Part shown: piece after piece, positions 26,684 through 37,251 of the stretch | Layout: every line of letters begins with the position of its first letter | Position numbering within the stretch: position 1 is the first letter of the stretch | DNA from: Gammaproteobacteria bacterium | GTDB taxonomy: Bacteria; Pseudomonadota; Gammaproteobacteria; Steroidobacterales; Steroidobacteraceae | Assembly (NCBI GenBank): GCA_025355645.1 | Contig: JANXZG010000072.1 | Location: 62,001-126,000 of the forward strand | Direction of reading: 5' to 3' | Length of the DNA stretch: 64,000 nt | Position numbers and translations under genes: made by a program | The notes under the pieces: generated by a model | The model's input: the letters and a program-made list of their open reading frames with translations, nothing else | Told to the model about the DNA's origin: nothing | Databases searched by the model: none

Positions 26684-27139
26684 ATGCGCGATGCGTTGAT
26701 GCGACTGCTCGAGCCGCCGGTCGAGGCGATGGGATTCGAGCTGGTCGAATTGGAGTTCGCTTCAGCAGGGCGCAGCGCGGTAGTACGCTTGTTCATCGAG
26801 CGCACGGCGCAGGATGCGCCCGGCATTACGGTGGAGGACTGCGCGCGCGTCAGCCGTGCGGTGAGCGAGGTGATGGAGGCGGCGGATCCGATCAAAGGTC
26901 ATTACTCGCTGGAAGTTTCCTCGCCGGGTTTTGACCGGGTGCTGCGCAAGAAAGAGCACTTCGAGCGCTTCGTTGGTGAGCGCGTGCAGGTCGAGTTGAA
27001 GTTGCCGCTCGATGGGCGGCGACGGTTCGCAGGGGTGTTACAGGCTGTCAGCGCCGATGACATCACCGTCGAAGTCGATGGGCGCGAGTATCGATTGGCG
27101 CTCGAGAGGATCCAGAAGGCAAGGTTGAAGCCGCTTTAG
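26684..27139 (+). CDS. rimP: Ribosome maturation factor RimP
   Basis: 151 residues. The N-terminal domain (LLEPPVEAMGFELVELEF) and the conserved YSLEVSSPGFDRVLRKKEHF are diagnostic, followed by the SH3-like C-terminal domain. Needed for 30S subunit maturation. AAGGA at 26668-26672 precedes the ATG at 26684. First gene of the classical operon. Confidence 0.95.
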   Translation: MRDALMRLLEPPVEAMGFELVELEFASAGRSAVVRLFIERTAQDAPGITVEDCARVSRAVSEVMEAADPIKGHYSLEVSSPGFDRVLRKKEHFERFVGERVQVELKLPLDGRRRFAGVLQAVSADDITVEVDGREYRLALERIQKARLKPL

Positions 27140-27169
27140 GGCGGCGATGAGCAGGAGTCGCAGAAGTCC

Positions 27170-28666
27170 ATGAACAAAGAAATCCTGATGGCGGTCGATG
27201 CGGTCTCGAACGAGAAGGGCGTCGACAAGGAAATCATCTTCGATGCGCTCGAAGCCGCCCTCGCGTCCGCCGCCCGCAAGAAGCACGGCGAGGAGCTGGA
27301 CGTGCGCGTCTCGATCAATCGCAAGACCGGCTCTTACGATACCTTCCGGCGCTGGAAGGTCTTTGCCGACGACTCGAAGGAGCTGGAAACCCCGCAGCGC
27401 GAGTTGCGCCTGGACGACGCGCGCGACGTTGACAAGGATGTCGAGGTGGGCGGCTACGTCGAGGAACCGATGGAGTCGGTGCCGTTCGGCCGCATCCTCG
27501 CGCAGACCGCGAAACAGGTCATCGTGCAGAAGGTGCGCGAAGCCGAGCGCGCGCAAGTTGTCGACGCGTACAAGGATCGGGCCGGTCAGCTGGTCAGCGG
27601 CATCGTCAAGCGGGTCGATCGCAACGGCGTGTACGTGGACCTGGGCGCCAATGCCGAGGGTTACATCGCGCGCGAGGAGCTGATTCCGCGCGAACCGGTG
27701 CGCTCGCAGGACCGCATTAAGGCTTATCTGAAGGAAGTGCGGCCCGAGCCGCGCGGTCCACAGCTATTTCTGTCACGCACGGCACCTGAGTTCCTGATCG
27801 AACTGTTCAAGCTGGAAGTGCCGGAGGTCGGCCAGGGCCTGATCAATATACTGGCGGCGGCGCGGGACGCCGGCGTGCGTGCAAAAATCGCGGTGCGCAG
27901 CAACGATCCGCGCGTCGACCCGGTCGGCGCATGCGTCGGCATGCGCGGCTCCCGCGTGCAGGCGGTGTCGAACGAAATCGCCGGGGAACGCGTCGACATC
28001 ATTCCGTTCGATGAAAACAGCGCGCAGTTCGTGATCAATGCGATGGCGCCGGCCGAAGTCACCTCGATCGTGGTAGACGAGGACTCGCACTCGATGGACA
28101 TCGCGGTGTCCGAAGACAAGCTGTCGCAGGCGATCGGCCGCGGCGGCCAGAACATCCGGCTGGCAAGTGAGCTCACGGGCTGGGAACTGAACGTCATGAG
28201 CGAATCTCAGGCCGAGGCTAAGAGCGAGACCGAGGCCTCGGCGCTGCGCGAGACCTTCATGAAGCAGCTGGACGTCGATGCGGATGTCGCCAGCATCCTC
28301 GTGCAGGAAGGCTTCTCCACGATCGAGGAGATCGCCTATGTGCCGGCGAGCGAGCTGAATGCGATCGAGGAGTTCGACGAGGAAATCGTCAAGGAACTGC
28401 GTACGCGCGCGCGCGATGTATTGCTGACCCAGGCGATCGCGACCGAGGAGTCGGTCGATGGCACGGAGCCGGCCGCCGACCTGGTCGAGATCGCAGGCGA
28501 GGAGTTGGCGAAAGTACTCGCCCGCCAGGGCGTACGCACGCGCGAGGACCTGGCTGACCTCGCGGTGGACGAGCTCATCGAGAAGAGCGCACTCGAGCCT
28601 GAGCGCGCCGCTGAAATCATCATGGAAGCCCGCAAGCACTGGTTCGCGGAAGAAGCGAAGGCGTAG
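27170..28666 (+). CDS. nusA: Transcription termination/antitermination factor NusA
   Basis: 498 residues with the full domain order: N-terminal RNA polymerase-binding domain (MNKEILMAVDAVSNEKGVDK), S1 domain (about 135-200; VSGIVKRVDRNGVYVDLG), two KH domains (GACVGMRGSRVQAVSNEI and LSQAIGRGGQNIRLASEL) and two acidic C-terminal repeats (about 365-495), as in gammaproteobacteria. It controls pausing and termination. As its operon leader has two intrinsic terminators, feedback on its own expression is plausible. Confidence 0.97.
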   Translation: MNKEILMAVDAVSNEKGVDKEIIFDALEAALASAARKKHGEELDVRVSINRKTGSYDTFRRWKVFADDSKELETPQRELRLDDARDVDKDVEVGGYVEEPMESVPFGRILAQTAKQVIVQKVREAERAQVVDAYKDRAGQLVSGIVKRVDRNGVYVDLGANAEGYIAREELIPREPVRSQDRIKAYLKEVRPEPRGPQLFLSRTAPEFLIELFKLEVPEVGQGLINILAAARDAGVRAKIAVRSNDPRVDPVGACVGMRGSRVQAVSNEIAGERVDIIPFDENSAQFVINAMAPAEVTSIVVDEDSHSMDIAVSEDKLSQAIGRGGQNIRLASELTGWELNVMSESQAEAKSETEASALRETFMKQLDVDADVASILVQEGFSTIEEIAYVPASELNAIEEFDEEIVKELRTRARDVLLTQAIATEESVDGTEPAADLVEIAGEELAKVLARQGVRTREDLADLAVDELIEKSALEPERAAEIIMEARKHWFAEEAKA

Positions 28667-28676
28667 GAGCTGATTT

Positions 28677-31205
28677 ATGGCAGATGTGACGGTTTCGCAA
28701 TTTGCAGAGGTGCTGAAAGTGCCGGTCGACCGGCTGCTGGCCCAGCTTGACCAGGCCGGCATCAAGGTCGACGGCGCCGAGGACATGATCAGCGAGGATG
28801 CGAAACACGAACTGCTGACGCATCTGAGGCGCAGCCACGGGCACGACGATTCGCAGGCCGAAGCCGCGCCGCGCAAGATCACGCTGCGACGCAAATCGCA
28901 GTCGGAACTGAAGCTCGCCGGGATACAGGGCCGCGCACGCACCGTGAATGTCGAGGTGCGCAGCAAGCGCACCTACATCAAGCGCGAGGTGCTCGCCGAC
29001 CAGGCGCGGCATCAGCAGGAAGAAATCGATCGTCAGCGCGAGACCGATGAGCAGGCCAAGGTCGCGCTCGAGCGCCAGGAGAGCGAGCGTCGCGACAAGG
29101 AGCGCGCCGAACTTGAGCGCCTCGCCGAAGAGAACCGGCGCCGCAGCGATGAGGAGAACCGCAAGCGCACGGCCGAGGAAGAGGCGCGGCGCCAGGCGGA
29201 CATGCAGGCACGGGAAATCGCCGACCGCGAGCGCAAGGCGGCCGCCGCCAAGCCTGGCAAGGCGACCCGCGATGTCGCGGACGATAAGGCGACCCGCTAT
29301 GGGCGGCAGGAGCTGCACATCGTGGGCGATGTCAGCTCGCGCCATAAGAAGAAGAAATCCCGCGATGGGCGGCGCCGCTCGGTGGGCGAAGCGGATGGCA
29401 AGCATGGCTTTGAGATGCCGACCGCGCGCGTAGTGCGTGAGGTGGCCATTGGCGAGGCGATGACGGTCGCCGAACTTGCGCAAAAAATGTCCGTCAAGGC
29501 CACCGAAGTCATCAAAGTCATGATGAACATGGGCGTCATGGCGACCATCAACCAGATGGTCGAACAGGACACCGCGGTGCTGGTGGTCGAGGAGATGGGG
29601 CACACGCCGGTCCTGCGCAAGGAAAACGTGATCGAGGACGACCTGCAGGGTGAGACCGACGGATCGCATGCCATCACGCACCGCCCGCCGGTGGTGACGG
29701 TCATGGGCCATGTTGACCATGGCAAGACCTCGCTGCTCGACTACATCCGCCGCACCAAGGTCGCGGCGGGCGAGGCGGGCGGCATCACTCAGCACATCGG
29801 TGCCTACCACGTTGAGACCAGTAAGGGCATGGTGACCTTCCTCGATACGCCCGGTCACGCCGCGTTCACCGCCATGCGCGCGCGCGGCGCGCAGGTTACT
29901 GACATCGTAATCTTGGTGGTTGCCGCGGACGATGGGGTCATGCCGCAGACGGTCGAGGCGATTCAGCATGCGCAGGCGGCCAAGGTGCCGATCCTCGTGG
30001 TGCTGAACAAGATCGACAAGCCCGAGGCCGACACCGAGAAAGTCCGGCAGGAGCTGACCAAGCATGGCGTGATCCCAGAAGAGTGGGGCGGCCAGAATAT
30101 ATTCGTAAACGTATCGGCGCGTACCGGGCAGGGGATCGATCAGCTGCTTGACAGTATCCTGCTGCAGGCCGAAGTGCTGGAGCTGAAGGCGGCGACCGAA
30201 GGGTTGGCGGCCGGATTTGTGATCGAGTCGAGCCTCGAGAAGGGACGCGGCGCGGTGGCCACCGTGCTAGTGCTGCGCGGTACGCTGAAACTCGGTGATG
30301 CGATGCTGGCGGGACATGAATTTGGGCGCGTACGCGCGCTGTTCGATGAGGCGGGCCGCCCGGTCGAATCCGCCGGTCCGTCGATCCCGGTCGTGGTCCT
30401 GGGGCTCTCCGGGGCGCCGCATGCGGGCGATGAGCTGCTGGTCGTCGAGAGCGAGCGCAAGGCGCGCGAGGTCGCGATGCATCGACAGTCGCGCACGCGC
30501 GACGTCAAGCTTGCCAAGCAAAGCGCCAATATGCAGGACGTGTTTTCTACCATGGGCGAGAGCAAGGCGAGCTTGGTGCAGGTGCTGCTCAAGGCCGACG
30601 TACAGGGCAGCGTCGAGGCGCTGCGCGACTCGCTGAATGCGCTCTCGACCTCCGAGGTTGCGGTCAACGTGATCTCCTCGGGCGTCGGCGGCTTAACCGA
30701 GTCAGACGTGACGTTGGCGGCCGCATCCAAGGCGCGCATCATCGCGTTCAACGTGCGCGGCGATGCCGCGGCACGCGCGGCGATCAAGGAACATGGCATC
30801 GATGTGCGCTACTACAGCATCATCTACGAGGCCATCGACGACATTCGCGCGGTGCTGACCGGCATGCTCTCGCCCGAGGTCAAGGAGCAGATCGTGGGCC
30901 TTGCCGAGGTACGCAGCGTGTTCCGCTCGAGCAAGTTCGGCACCGTGGCAGGCTGCATGGTGATCGATGGCTTTGTGCGTCGCAATTTCCCGATCAGGGT
31001 CCTGCGCAACAACGTGGTGATCTTCGAGGGGGCGCTTGAGTCGTTGAAGCGCTTCAAGGACGACGTCAACGAGGTCCGCGCTGGCACCGAATGCGGTATT
31101 GGCGTGAAGAACTACAGCGACGTGCAGGAGGGCGACCAGATCGAGTGTTATTCGCGGGTCGAAGTGGCTCGCACTCTGGAGAGTGGCCCGCGCGCCAGCA
31201 CCTAG
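28677..31205 (+). CDS. infB: Translation initiation factor IF-2
   Basis: 842 residues. An N-terminal IF2_N domain ([20 protein letters not shown]), a charged Arg/Glu-rich helical linker (about 115-200), a second IF2_N ([20 protein letters not shown]), then the GTPase: G1 [10 protein letters not shown]2 [11 protein letters not shown]3 DTPGHAAF, G4 NKID, and the C-terminal domains that bind initiator tRNA. It places fMet-tRNA on the 30S subunit. Starts ten bases after nusA. Confidence 0.97.
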   Translation: MADVTVSQFAEVLKVPVDRLLAQLDQAGIKVDGAEDMISEDAKHELLTHLRRSHGHDDSQAEAAPRKITLRRKSQSELKLAGIQGRARTVNVEVRSKRTYIKREVLADQARHQQEEIDRQRETDEQAKVALERQESERRDKERAELERLAEENRRRSDEENRKRTAEEEARRQADMQAREIADRERKAAAAKPGKATRDVADDKATRYGRQELHIVGDVSSRHKKKKSRDGRRRSVGEADGKHGFEMPTARVVREVAIGEAMTVAELAQKMSVKATEVIKVMMNMGVMATINQMVEQDTAVLVVEEMGHTPVLRKENVIEDDLQGETDGSHAITHRPPVVTVMGHVDHGKTSLLDYIRRTKVAAGEAGGITQHIGAYHVETSKGMVTFLDTPGHAAFTAMRARGAQVTDIVILVVAADDGVMPQTVEAIQHAQAAKVPILVVLNKIDKPEADTEKVRQELTKHGVIPEEWGGQNIFVNVSARTGQGIDQLLDSILLQAEVLELKAATEGLAAGFVIESSLEKGRGAVATVLVLRGTLKLGDAMLAGHEFGRVRALFDEAGRPVESAGPSIPVVVLGLSGAPHAGDELLVVESERKAREVAMHRQSRTRDVKLAKQSANMQDVFSTMGESKASLVQVLLKADVQGSVEALRDSLNALSTSEVAVNVISSGVGGLTESDVTLAAASKARIIAFNVRGDAAARAAIKEHGIDVRYYSIIYEAIDDIRAVLTGMLSPEVKEQIVGLAEVRSVFRSSKFGTVAGCMVIDGFVRRNFPIRVLRNNVVIFEGALESLKRFKDDVNEVRAGTECGIGVKNYSDVQEGDQIECYSRVEVARTLESGPRAST

Positions 31206-31206
31206 G

Positions 31207-31566
31207 ATGGCAAAGGATAATCCGCGGGCGCGGCGCCTGGCCGAGCATATGCAGCGCGAACTTGCGGAGCTGCTGCGGCGCGACGTCAAGGACTCGCGCA
31301 TCGGCAACGTGACGATCACTGCAGTCACTGTGACCGGCGATTTGCGGACGGCCAAGGTGTATTACCTGATTTTCGGCCACGACGGCCCCAATCCGGCGGT
31401 GCAGCGCGGCCTTGAGAGCGCCGCCGGGTTCCTGCGCAATGCTTTGTCGAAGGCGCTGATGATCCGCTATACGCCGACCTTGAGCTTCGAGCTGGATCGA
31501 TCGATCGAGCACGGCGTGCGCCTGACGCAGCTGATCGACAAGGCCAACAAGCCGGCCTCCTCTTGA
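31207..31566 (+). CDS. rbfA: 30S ribosome-binding factor RbfA
   Basis: 119 residues with a KH-like fold; DSRIGNVTITAVTVTGDLR and KVYYLIFG are typical, and the usual LSFELDRSIEHGVRLTQLID motif ends it. The ATG at 31207 is one base past the infB stop; an in-frame start at 31183 would overlap infB and is less likely. Acts in late 16S rRNA maturation. Confidence 0.94.
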   Translation: MAKDNPRARRLAEHMQRELAELLRRDVKDSRIGNVTITAVTVTGDLRTAKVYYLIFGHDGPNPAVQRGLESAAGFLRNALSKALMIRYTPTLSFELDRSIEHGVRLTQLIDKANKPASS

Positions 31567-32468
31567 GCGACCGGGCCGACGTTCACGGCATCCTGCTGCT
31601 CGACAAACCCCTTGGGCTGAGCTCTGCGGCCGCGGTTGCCCGCGCCAAATTCCTGCTGGGCGCACGCAAGGCCGGGCACACCGGCTCGCTCGACCCGCTG
31701 GCATCCGGAATGTTGCCGGTGTGCTTTGGCGAGGCCACCAAGTTCGGTGCACAGCTGCTGGATGCCGATAAGACCTATCGGCTGATTGCGCGCCTGGGGG
31801 AGCGCACGGCGAGCGCGGACCTCGAGTCCCCCGTCATCGAGACCCGGGCTGTGCCGCCTCTCACGCGCGCCGCGATTGCGGCGGCGCTGGCGGATTTCCC
31901 GCGCGACTACGACCAGGTGCCGCCGATGCATTCGGCCATCAAGCAGGCGGGCAAGCCGCTGTACGAGTATGCCCGCGCTGGAGTGACGCGCGAGCGCGCG
32001 GCGCGCCGGATCAGGATCCATGCACTGACGCTGCTCGAATGGCGCAGCCCTGACGTCGAATTCGACGTGCGTTGTTCCAAGGGTACCTATATGCGCGTGC
32101 TGGCCGAGGACTTGGCACTGACACTGGGCAACATCGCCCATCTGACCGGGCTGCGCCGGCTTGGGGTCGTTCCGTTCGAGGGCAGTCCGCAGTGGATTTT
32201 TGAGGCATTGGAAGGACTTTCATTGCAGGCGCGGCGCGCGGCGCTATTGCCGGTTGACGCGGCTTTGGGCTCCTCACCCCGCTACGACCTGGAGGCCTCG
32301 CAGGTTACCGCGCTGCGTCAGGGCAGGACGCTGAACGTACCGGCGGGCGCGCCCGGGACGGTGCGTATCTATTCGGATGAACTGGGATTTCTGGGGCTGG
32401 GCGAGATCGAGGTGTCAGGGCGCCTGGTGCCGCTGCGCCTTATTTCGGCGGCCGTTAATCGTGCTTGA
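31563..32468 (+). CDS. truB: tRNA pseudouridine(55) synthase TruB
   Basis: 301 residues, TTG start in a TTGA overlap with rbfA. GILLLDKPLGLSSA and the catalytic loop HTGSLDPLASGMLP (nucleophile D44) are diagnostic; YEYARAGVTRERAARRI and RCSKGTYMRVLAEDL follow. A C-terminal PUA-like domain ends the protein. Makes pseudouridine 55 in the T arm of tRNAs. Confidence 0.95.
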   Translation: MSDRADVHGILLLDKPLGLSSAAAVARAKFLLGARKAGHTGSLDPLASGMLPVCFGEATKFGAQLLDADKTYRLIARLGERTASADLESPVIETRAVPPLTRAAIAAALADFPRDYDQVPPMHSAIKQAGKPLYEYARAGVTRERAARRIRIHALTLLEWRSPDVEFDVRCSKGTYMRVLAEDLALTLGNIAHLTGLRRLGVVPFEGSPQWIFEALEGLSLQARRAALLPVDAALGSSPRYDLEASQVTALRQGRTLNVPAGAPGTVRIYSDELGFLGLGEIEVSGRLVPLRLISAAVNRA

Positions 32469-32493
32469 GGGCAAAGCCCCCGACGCGTACAAT
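32465..32493 (+). promoter_or_regulatory. Internal promoter for rpsO-pnp
   Basis: TTGAGG (32465-32470), a 17-base spacer, TACAAT (32488-32493), overlapping the truB stop. Start near 32500 leaves a 41-base leader on rpsO. A separate rpsO promoter is usual in this operon. Confidence 0.65.
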
Positions 32494-32540
32494 GCCCGGC
32501 TTCTTAAAAGGTCTAAGTTATTGATTGAGGTTTGTTTTCA

Positions 32541-32810
32541 ATGCCACTCACTCGCGAAGATAAGTCGGGCATAGTCGGGAAATTCCAGCGCGGCGCGCAG
32601 GATACCGGCTCACCCGAAGTCCAGATTGCCTTGTTGTCCGAACGCATCAACGGCCTGAGCCAGCATTTCACGACGCATAAAGCCGATCATGCCTCGCGTC
32701 GCGGCCTGCTGAAGATGGTCAACCAGCGTCGCAAGCTGTTGGACTACCTCAAGAGCAGGACACCAGAAAAATACGCGCAAGTCGTCGAGAGCCTGGGGCT
32801 ACGCCGCTGA
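32541..32810 (+). CDS. rpsO: Ribosomal protein S15
   Basis: 89 residues, the standard S15 length. [20 protein letters not shown], the [20 protein letters not shown] segment and LLDYLKS define it. It binds the central domain of 16S rRNA. The ATG at 32541 was chosen over an upstream in-frame start because it gives the family N-terminus PLTREDK. Confidence 0.97.
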   Translation: MPLTREDKSGIVGKFQRGAQDTGSPEVQIALLSERINGLSQHFTTHKADHASRRGLLKMVNQRRKLLDYLKSRTPEKYAQVVESLGLRR

Positions 32811-32884
32811 CACGTGCCATCCCGGAAGCGCCTATTACAGACGCCCGGCGTTTACCAATTCAACGAATATAAGGGGCAGCCGAC

Positions 32885-34969
32885 TTGAGCGCTACCAAGA
32901 AAAGCTTTCAGTACGGGGACCAGATGGTCACAATCGAAACCGGCGAACTGGCCCGACAGGCCGACGGAGCGGTGCTGGTCACGATGAACGACACGGTCGT
33001 GCTGGTCACAGCGGTCGGAAGAAAAGTAGCCACCCCGGGGCGCGATTTTTTCCCCCTGACCGTCAATTACCAGGAAAAGACCTACGCCGCCGGCCGCATC
33101 CCCGGCGGCTTTTTTAAGCGCGAAGGCAGGCCGACGGAAAAAGAAACGCTGACCTCGCGACTGATCGACCGCCCGATCCGGCCGCTGTTTCCGGAAGGCT
33201 TCATCAACGAGGTTCAGGTGGTCGCCAACGTGCTGTCGGTCAATCCGGAAATAGACCCGGATATCCCCGCGCTGCTCGGCGCGTCGGCCGCGCTCGCGAT
33301 ATCCGGCATGCCGTTCCTCGGACCCATTGGCGCGGCGCGCGTCGGCTATCGCAACGGCGCCTATATTTTGAACCCGTCGGCATCGCAGTTGCTGGAATCT
33401 GAACTTGACCTGGTGGTTGCAGGCACCAAGGAAGGAGTGCTGATGGTCGAGTCGGAGGCGGCCGGCCTCAATGAATCGGTCATGCTGGGTGCGGTTATGT
33501 TTGGCCACGAGCAGATGCAGATCGCGATCAAGAATATCAATGAGCTTGCGGCCGAAACCGGCAAGCCGAAATGGAACTGGGTCGCGCCGCAGGCGAACAA
33601 GGACCTGAAGGAAGCTGTGCGCGCGCAGGCCGAAAAGAATCTAACCCAGGCCTACGCGCTGACTGAGAAGCAGCAGCGCCACGCCAAGATCGGCGAAGTC
33701 AAGGCCGCGGCGTTGGCGGCGCTCGCCACGGGCGATGCGCCAAGATTCACGGCAGAGCAGGTCGGCGGCGAGTTCTTCGATCTTGAGTACCAGCTGGTGC
33801 GCGCGCGCATCCTGGATGGCCATCCGCGCATCGATGGGCGCGACACCAAGACCGTGCGTGCGATCAGCGTGCGCACCGGCGTGTTGCCGCGGACCCACGG
33901 GTCGGCGCTGTTCACGCGCGGCGAGACCCAGGCGCTCGTGGTGGCAACCCTGGGCACGGGGCGCGACGCGCAGATCATCGACGGCTTGAGCGGTGAGCGC
34001 AAGGACGCGTTCATGCTGCATTACAATTTCCCGCCGTTCAGCGTCGGAGAGACCGGCATGATGGGGTCGCCGAAGCGCCGCGAAATCGGCCACGGCAATC
34101 TTGCCAAGCGTGGCGTGAAAGCTATGATGCCAGGCGTCGAGAAATTTCCGTATGTGATTCGCGTGGTCTCCGAGATCTTTGAGTCGAATGGCTCAAGCTC
34201 GATGGCATCCGTTTGCGGCACAAGCCTTGCGCTGATGGACGCGGGCGTTCCCGTTAAGGCACCGGTGGCCGGTGTAGCGATGGGCCTCGTAAAGGAAGGC
34301 GATCGATTCCAGGTGCTAACCGATATTCTTGGCGACGAGGATCACCTCGGCGACATGGATTTCAAGGTGGCGGGCACCAAGGATGGCATCACCGCGCTGC
34401 AGATGGACATTAAGATCACGAGCATCACGCGCGAGATCATGCAGGTGGCGCTCGACCAGGCGCGCAGCGGCCGCCTGCACATCCTCGACGAGATGAACAA
34501 GGTTATCGCCAAGCCGCGAGACACCATGTCCGAATGGGCCCCGACCATCATCACGATGAAGATCGATCCGGAGAAGATCCGCGACGTGATCGGCAAGGGT
34601 GGCGCGGTCATCCGGCAGATCACCGAGGAGACTGGCACGTCGATCGACATCGAGAACGACGGCACGGTCAAGATCGCCTCGGTACAGGGTGCGGCTGGAC
34701 GCGAGGCGCAGCGTCGCATCGAGCTGATCACGGCTGACGTCGAGGTCGGGCGAATTTACGAGGGGAAGGTTGCGCGCCTGATGGACTTTGGCGCATTCGT
34801 GACCATATTGCCCGGGCGGGACGGCCTGGTGCATATCAGCCAGATTTCCGAGGAGCGGGTCGAGCGTGTCGGCGACAAGCTGAAGGAAGGCGATTTGGTG
34901 CGCGTCAAGGTACTCGAGGTCGACCGGCAGGGACGTGTGCGCCTCTCGATGCGCAACGTCGAGTCTTAA
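32885..34969 (+). CDS. pnp: Polyribonucleotide nucleotidyltransferase (PNPase)
   Basis: 694 residues, TTG start preceded by AAGGGG at 32872-32877. Two RNase PH domains ([39 protein letters not shown]), then KH ([20 protein letters not shown]) and S1 ([20 protein letters not shown]). Degrades RNA 3' to 5' by phosphorolysis. The 74-base gap after rpsO carries a short ACGCC/GGCGT hairpin but no obvious terminator. Confidence 0.97.
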   Translation: MSATKKSFQYGDQMVTIETGELARQADGAVLVTMNDTVVLVTAVGRKVATPGRDFFPLTVNYQEKTYAAGRIPGGFFKREGRPTEKETLTSRLIDRPIRPLFPEGFINEVQVVANVLSVNPEIDPDIPALLGASAALAISGMPFLGPIGAARVGYRNGAYILNPSASQLLESELDLVVAGTKEGVLMVESEAAGLNESVMLGAVMFGHEQMQIAIKNINELAAETGKPKWNWVAPQANKDLKEAVRAQAEKNLTQAYALTEKQQRHAKIGEVKAAALAALATGDAPRFTAEQVGGEFFDLEYQLVRARILDGHPRIDGRDTKTVRAISVRTGVLPRTHGSALFTRGETQALVVATLGTGRDAQIIDGLSGERKDAFMLHYNFPPFSVGETGMMGSPKRREIGHGNLAKRGVKAMMPGVEKFPYVIRVVSEIFESNGSSSMASVCGTSLALMDAGVPVKAPVAGVAMGLVKEGDRFQVLTDILGDEDHLGDMDFKVAGTKDGITALQMDIKITSITREIMQVALDQARSGRLHILDEMNKVIAKPRDTMSEWAPTIITMKIDPEKIRDVIGKGGAVIRQITEETGTSIDIENDGTVKIASVQGAAGREAQRRIELITADVEVGRIYEGKVARLMDFGAFVTILPGRDGLVHISQISEERVERVGDKLKEGDLVRVKVLEVDRQGRVRLSMRNVES

Positions 34970-34983
34970 TCAGCAGGCATTAA

Positions 34984-35005
34984 CGTCCCGCCTCAGCGCG
35001 GGACG
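34984..35005. terminator. Hairpin at the convergent pnp/phaR junction
   Basis: CGTCCCGC (34984-34991) pairs with GCGGGACG (34998-35005) around CTCAGC. It overlaps the phaR stop codon. There is no T-run on either side, so it may act as a Rho-assisted end or as an mRNA-protecting stem after pnp. Confidence 0.45.
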
Positions 35006-35373
35006 GTCTTGATGGAATCTTCCGGCGCCGCGCGCTGGCGCGGGCCCTCGCGCAGCGGATGCTGCGCAATAAACTGCTTCAGTCCCAGCTCGAGGTTACT
35101 GGCGACTTGTGCATGCGTACTCGCGCCGTAGGCGCGGATCAGCTGCGTCATGAACTCCCGGTTCAACAGCGGCTCCCCTTGGTGCTCCTGATCACTGATG
35201 ACTTGCAGCAGGATGCTGCCGGTGATGTCGGCATTGTTCTTCTTGTCGACCACGACAAAGCCGATCTTCTCGACGACCAGGCGCTTTACGTCGGTCAGCG
35301 TGATGTAGCGGCTCTCGACGGTGTCGTAGAGTCGCCGGTTCGGATATTTCTTGATCACTCGCGGCTCGCTCAT
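34993..35373 (-). CDS. phaR: Polyhydroxyalkanoate synthesis repressor PhaR
   Basis: 126 residues. The N-terminal PHB/PHA DNA-binding domain RVIKKYPNRRLYDTVESRYI, and DVKRLVVEKIGFVVVDKKN, are diagnostic; PHB_acc-type sequence follows at ILLQVISDQEHQGEP. PhaR senses PHA granules and represses phasin genes, so the host probably stores PHA. Shorter than many PhaR proteins (about 180), lacking a long C-terminal tail. Confidence 0.9.
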   Translation of the reverse strand: MSEPRVIKKYPNRRLYDTVESRYITLTDVKRLVVEKIGFVVVDKKNNADITGSILLQVISDQEHQGEPLLNREFMTQLIRAYGASTHAQVASNLELGLKQFIAQHPLREGPRQRAAPEDSIKTVPR

Positions 35374-35461
35374 AGGGCTCCTCGCTCGTGCTGATCGGCG
35401 CGAGACCAGAATATGCCGGTCCGTGCCAAATAACGTAAATACAGCTTACCAAAACTCGACA

Positions 35462-36421
35462 CTAAGGCAAGTGCGCGGGCACGGCGACAGGGAGCGACAA
35501 TCGCCACGCCAAGTGCACTCGTCCCCAATGCTCGTCGGCCCACGCCCAGATGCTTTGCAGGCCGGCCCGGGGAAGCTTTGCCGGCACCGGCAGCCCGAAC
35601 AGCGCGAGCACGCCGCACAGCTCCCTGCCCGCGGCTTGCGGGTCGAGCGCGATACTGCGCCGGGACTTCGCAAGCTTGCTGCCATCGGCCTCCACCAGCA
35701 CTGGCACATGAGAGTAGACAGGCGTTGGCAAATTTAATTCCCTTTGCAGGTATATTTGCCGGGGCGTGCTATCGAGCAGGTCCGCCCCGCGCACGATATG
35801 CGTGATGCCCTGCGCGGCATCATCAACCACGACCGCAAGCGCGTAGGCCATGATGCCATCGCGGCGTTGTAGGATGTAATCCCCCACGCTGCGCGCGACA
35901 TCCTGACGGAAGTCCCCTTGTAGGACATCGTGAAAATGAATCGTGCCCGCATTAACCCGCAGGCGCAGCGCCGCCGCAGTTCCCGGTGGCAGGCTAAGCT
36001 CCCGGCAGGTGCCGGGGTAGCGCGGCTCCTCACGGAGGTCGCGGCGGCTGCAGGCGCACCGGTAGGCCGAGCCGCGTTGCTCTAACTCATTGATAATATT
36101 TTGGTAAACGGCGATTCTGGCGCTCTGCCGTAGCACTGGCTCCGGCCATTCGAATCCGAAGGCCGCGAGTGTTTGCATGATTCGCTCGGCGGCGCCTTTT
36201 ACCTCGCGCGGGGTGTCGAGGTCCTCGATGCGCAGTAGCCATTTGCCTGCGTGGCTGCGGGCATCGAGGAAGCTGGCGACTGCAGTGAACAGGGAGCCGA
36301 GGTGCAGATCGCCACTCGGCGAGGGCGCGAATCGTCCGGTGTAACGGCGCCCCTGAGGCGCCGCGCCGCGCTCAGCGGTAGCGGTCGTCGCGGTCGCCGT
36401 ACTGCTTTTCGCGGCGCTCAC
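35462..36421 (-). CDS. gluQ: Glutamyl-Q tRNA(Asp) synthetase
   Basis: 319 residues from a GTG at 36421, chosen because AGGAG lies four bases upstream and no other start is present before the conserved core. That places the start 50 bases inside dksA. RYTGRFAPSPSGDLHLGSLF holds the HIGH-like motif; RIEDLDTPREVKGAAERIM and the KLAKSRR degenerate KMSKS follow. The truncated catalytic core without anticodon domain marks GluQ, which glutamylates queuosine in tRNA(Asp). Pairing with dksA is known in enterobacteria. Confidence 0.92.
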   Translation of the reverse strand: MSAAKSSTATATTATAERGAAPQGRRYTGRFAPSPSGDLHLGSLFTAVASFLDARSHAGKWLLRIEDLDTPREVKGAAERIMQTLAAFGFEWPEPVLRQSARIAVYQNIINELEQRGSAYRCACSRRDLREEPRYPGTCRELSLPPGTAAALRLRVNAGTIHFHDVLQGDFRQDVARSVGDYILQRRDGIMAYALAVVVDDAAQGITHIVRGADLLDSTPRQIYLQRELNLPTPVYSHVPVLVEADGSKLAKSRRSIALDPQAAGRELCGVLALFGLPVPAKLPRAGLQSIWAWADEHWGRVHLAWRLSLPVAVPAHLP

Positions 36422-37187
36422 GCCGCTCCTGCGCTTCGACGGACAAGGTGGCGACTGGCCGAGCTTCCAGGCGCTTGATGCCGATCTCTTCACCCGTCTC
36501 AAGGCAATAGCCGTAGTTGCCATCGTCGATGCGCTTCAGTGCTTCATCGATCTTGCGGATCAGCTTACGCTCGCGGTCGCGCGTGCGCAGCTCTAGGCTG
36601 AATTCCTCTTCCTGGGTTGCGCGGTCGTTCGGATCCGGGAAGTTGGCAGCCTCATCCTTCATGTGCAGAACAGTGCGGTCGACCTCGACCATCAGGTCGC
36701 GTTTCCAGTTGTTCAGGATCTGCCCGAAATGCCCGAGCTGCTCCTTGTTCATGTACTGCTCGCCACGGCGCGCGATGTAAGGCTTTACATTGCGCGGTCC
36801 TGCCAGCAGGCTCGCCGGCGCCGGCGATTCGGCATCGCCTTCCTCGTCTGCGGCGTTGCGAGCGGGCGGCAGGCGCACAGCTGCGATCGGCTTTACCAAG
36901 GTCCGGCCCGCAGGCGCCGGGGCCCGGGAGCCAGGCATGGCGATAGCGGGGGTAGCAGCCGACTTGGAGCGCGGCACCGCCGCTGCCGGTGGTTTTGCCA
37001 TGAGCTTGGGTGGCGCCGATTTTGCCCGCTTGGGATCTGGTTTGACGGCGTGCTTCGCCGGCTTGGCGGCAGACTTCGCGCGGCTCGGTTTAGGTGCAGC
37101 TTTCCTTGCCACAGGTGCGCTCTTGCGCTTCTTGGGCGCTACTTTTGCCGGCTTTTTTACCGGTTTATTAGATTTCTTCGCGGCCAT
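36372..37187 (-). CDS. dksA: DksA-type RNA polymerase-binding regulator with basic N-terminal tail and degenerate zinc finger
   Basis: 271 residues from ATG 37187 (AGGCGG nine bases upstream; ATG 37205 adds six residues). Residues 1-135 are low-complexity Lys/Ala/Pro sequence resembling histone H1 tails (KKSNKPVKKPAKVAPKKRK). The DksA part follows: NKEQLGHFGQILNNWKRDL, coiled coil, and the zinc-finger region GYCLETGEEIGIKRLEARP then ATLSVEAQERRERRE. Only one of the four usual cysteines remains (C-x-x-T and S-x-x-A), so zinc is probably not bound, as in some other lineages. Binds the polymerase secondary channel with ppGpp. Confidence 0.9.
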   Translation of the reverse strand: MAAKKSNKPVKKPAKVAPKKRKSAPVARKAAPKPSRAKSAAKPAKHAVKPDPKRAKSAPPKLMAKPPAAAVPRSKSAATPAIAMPGSRAPAPAGRTLVKPIAAVRLPPARNAADEEGDAESPAPASLLAGPRNVKPYIARRGEQYMNKEQLGHFGQILNNWKRDLMVEVDRTVLHMKDEAANFPDPNDRATQEEEFSLELRTRDRERKLIRKIDEALKRIDDGNYGYCLETGEEIGIKRLEARPVATLSVEAQERRERREKQYGDRDDRYR

Positions 37188-37251
37188 GACGTTTTTCCGC
37201 CTCATTACGAGAGAACGCGCGATTATACCGACGCGCGACGCCCTGTACAGG

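Noticed and set aside
28620..30065. A 481-codon open frame antisense to infB
   Set aside because: It mirrors the codon periodicity of infB in a GC-rich genome and shows no recognisable domain; infB is complete and certain.
35374..35461. phaR promoter (TTTACG-17-GCATAT on the minus strand)
   Set aside because: The -10 is poor and no PhaR-like operator repeat was seen; too weak to annotate.
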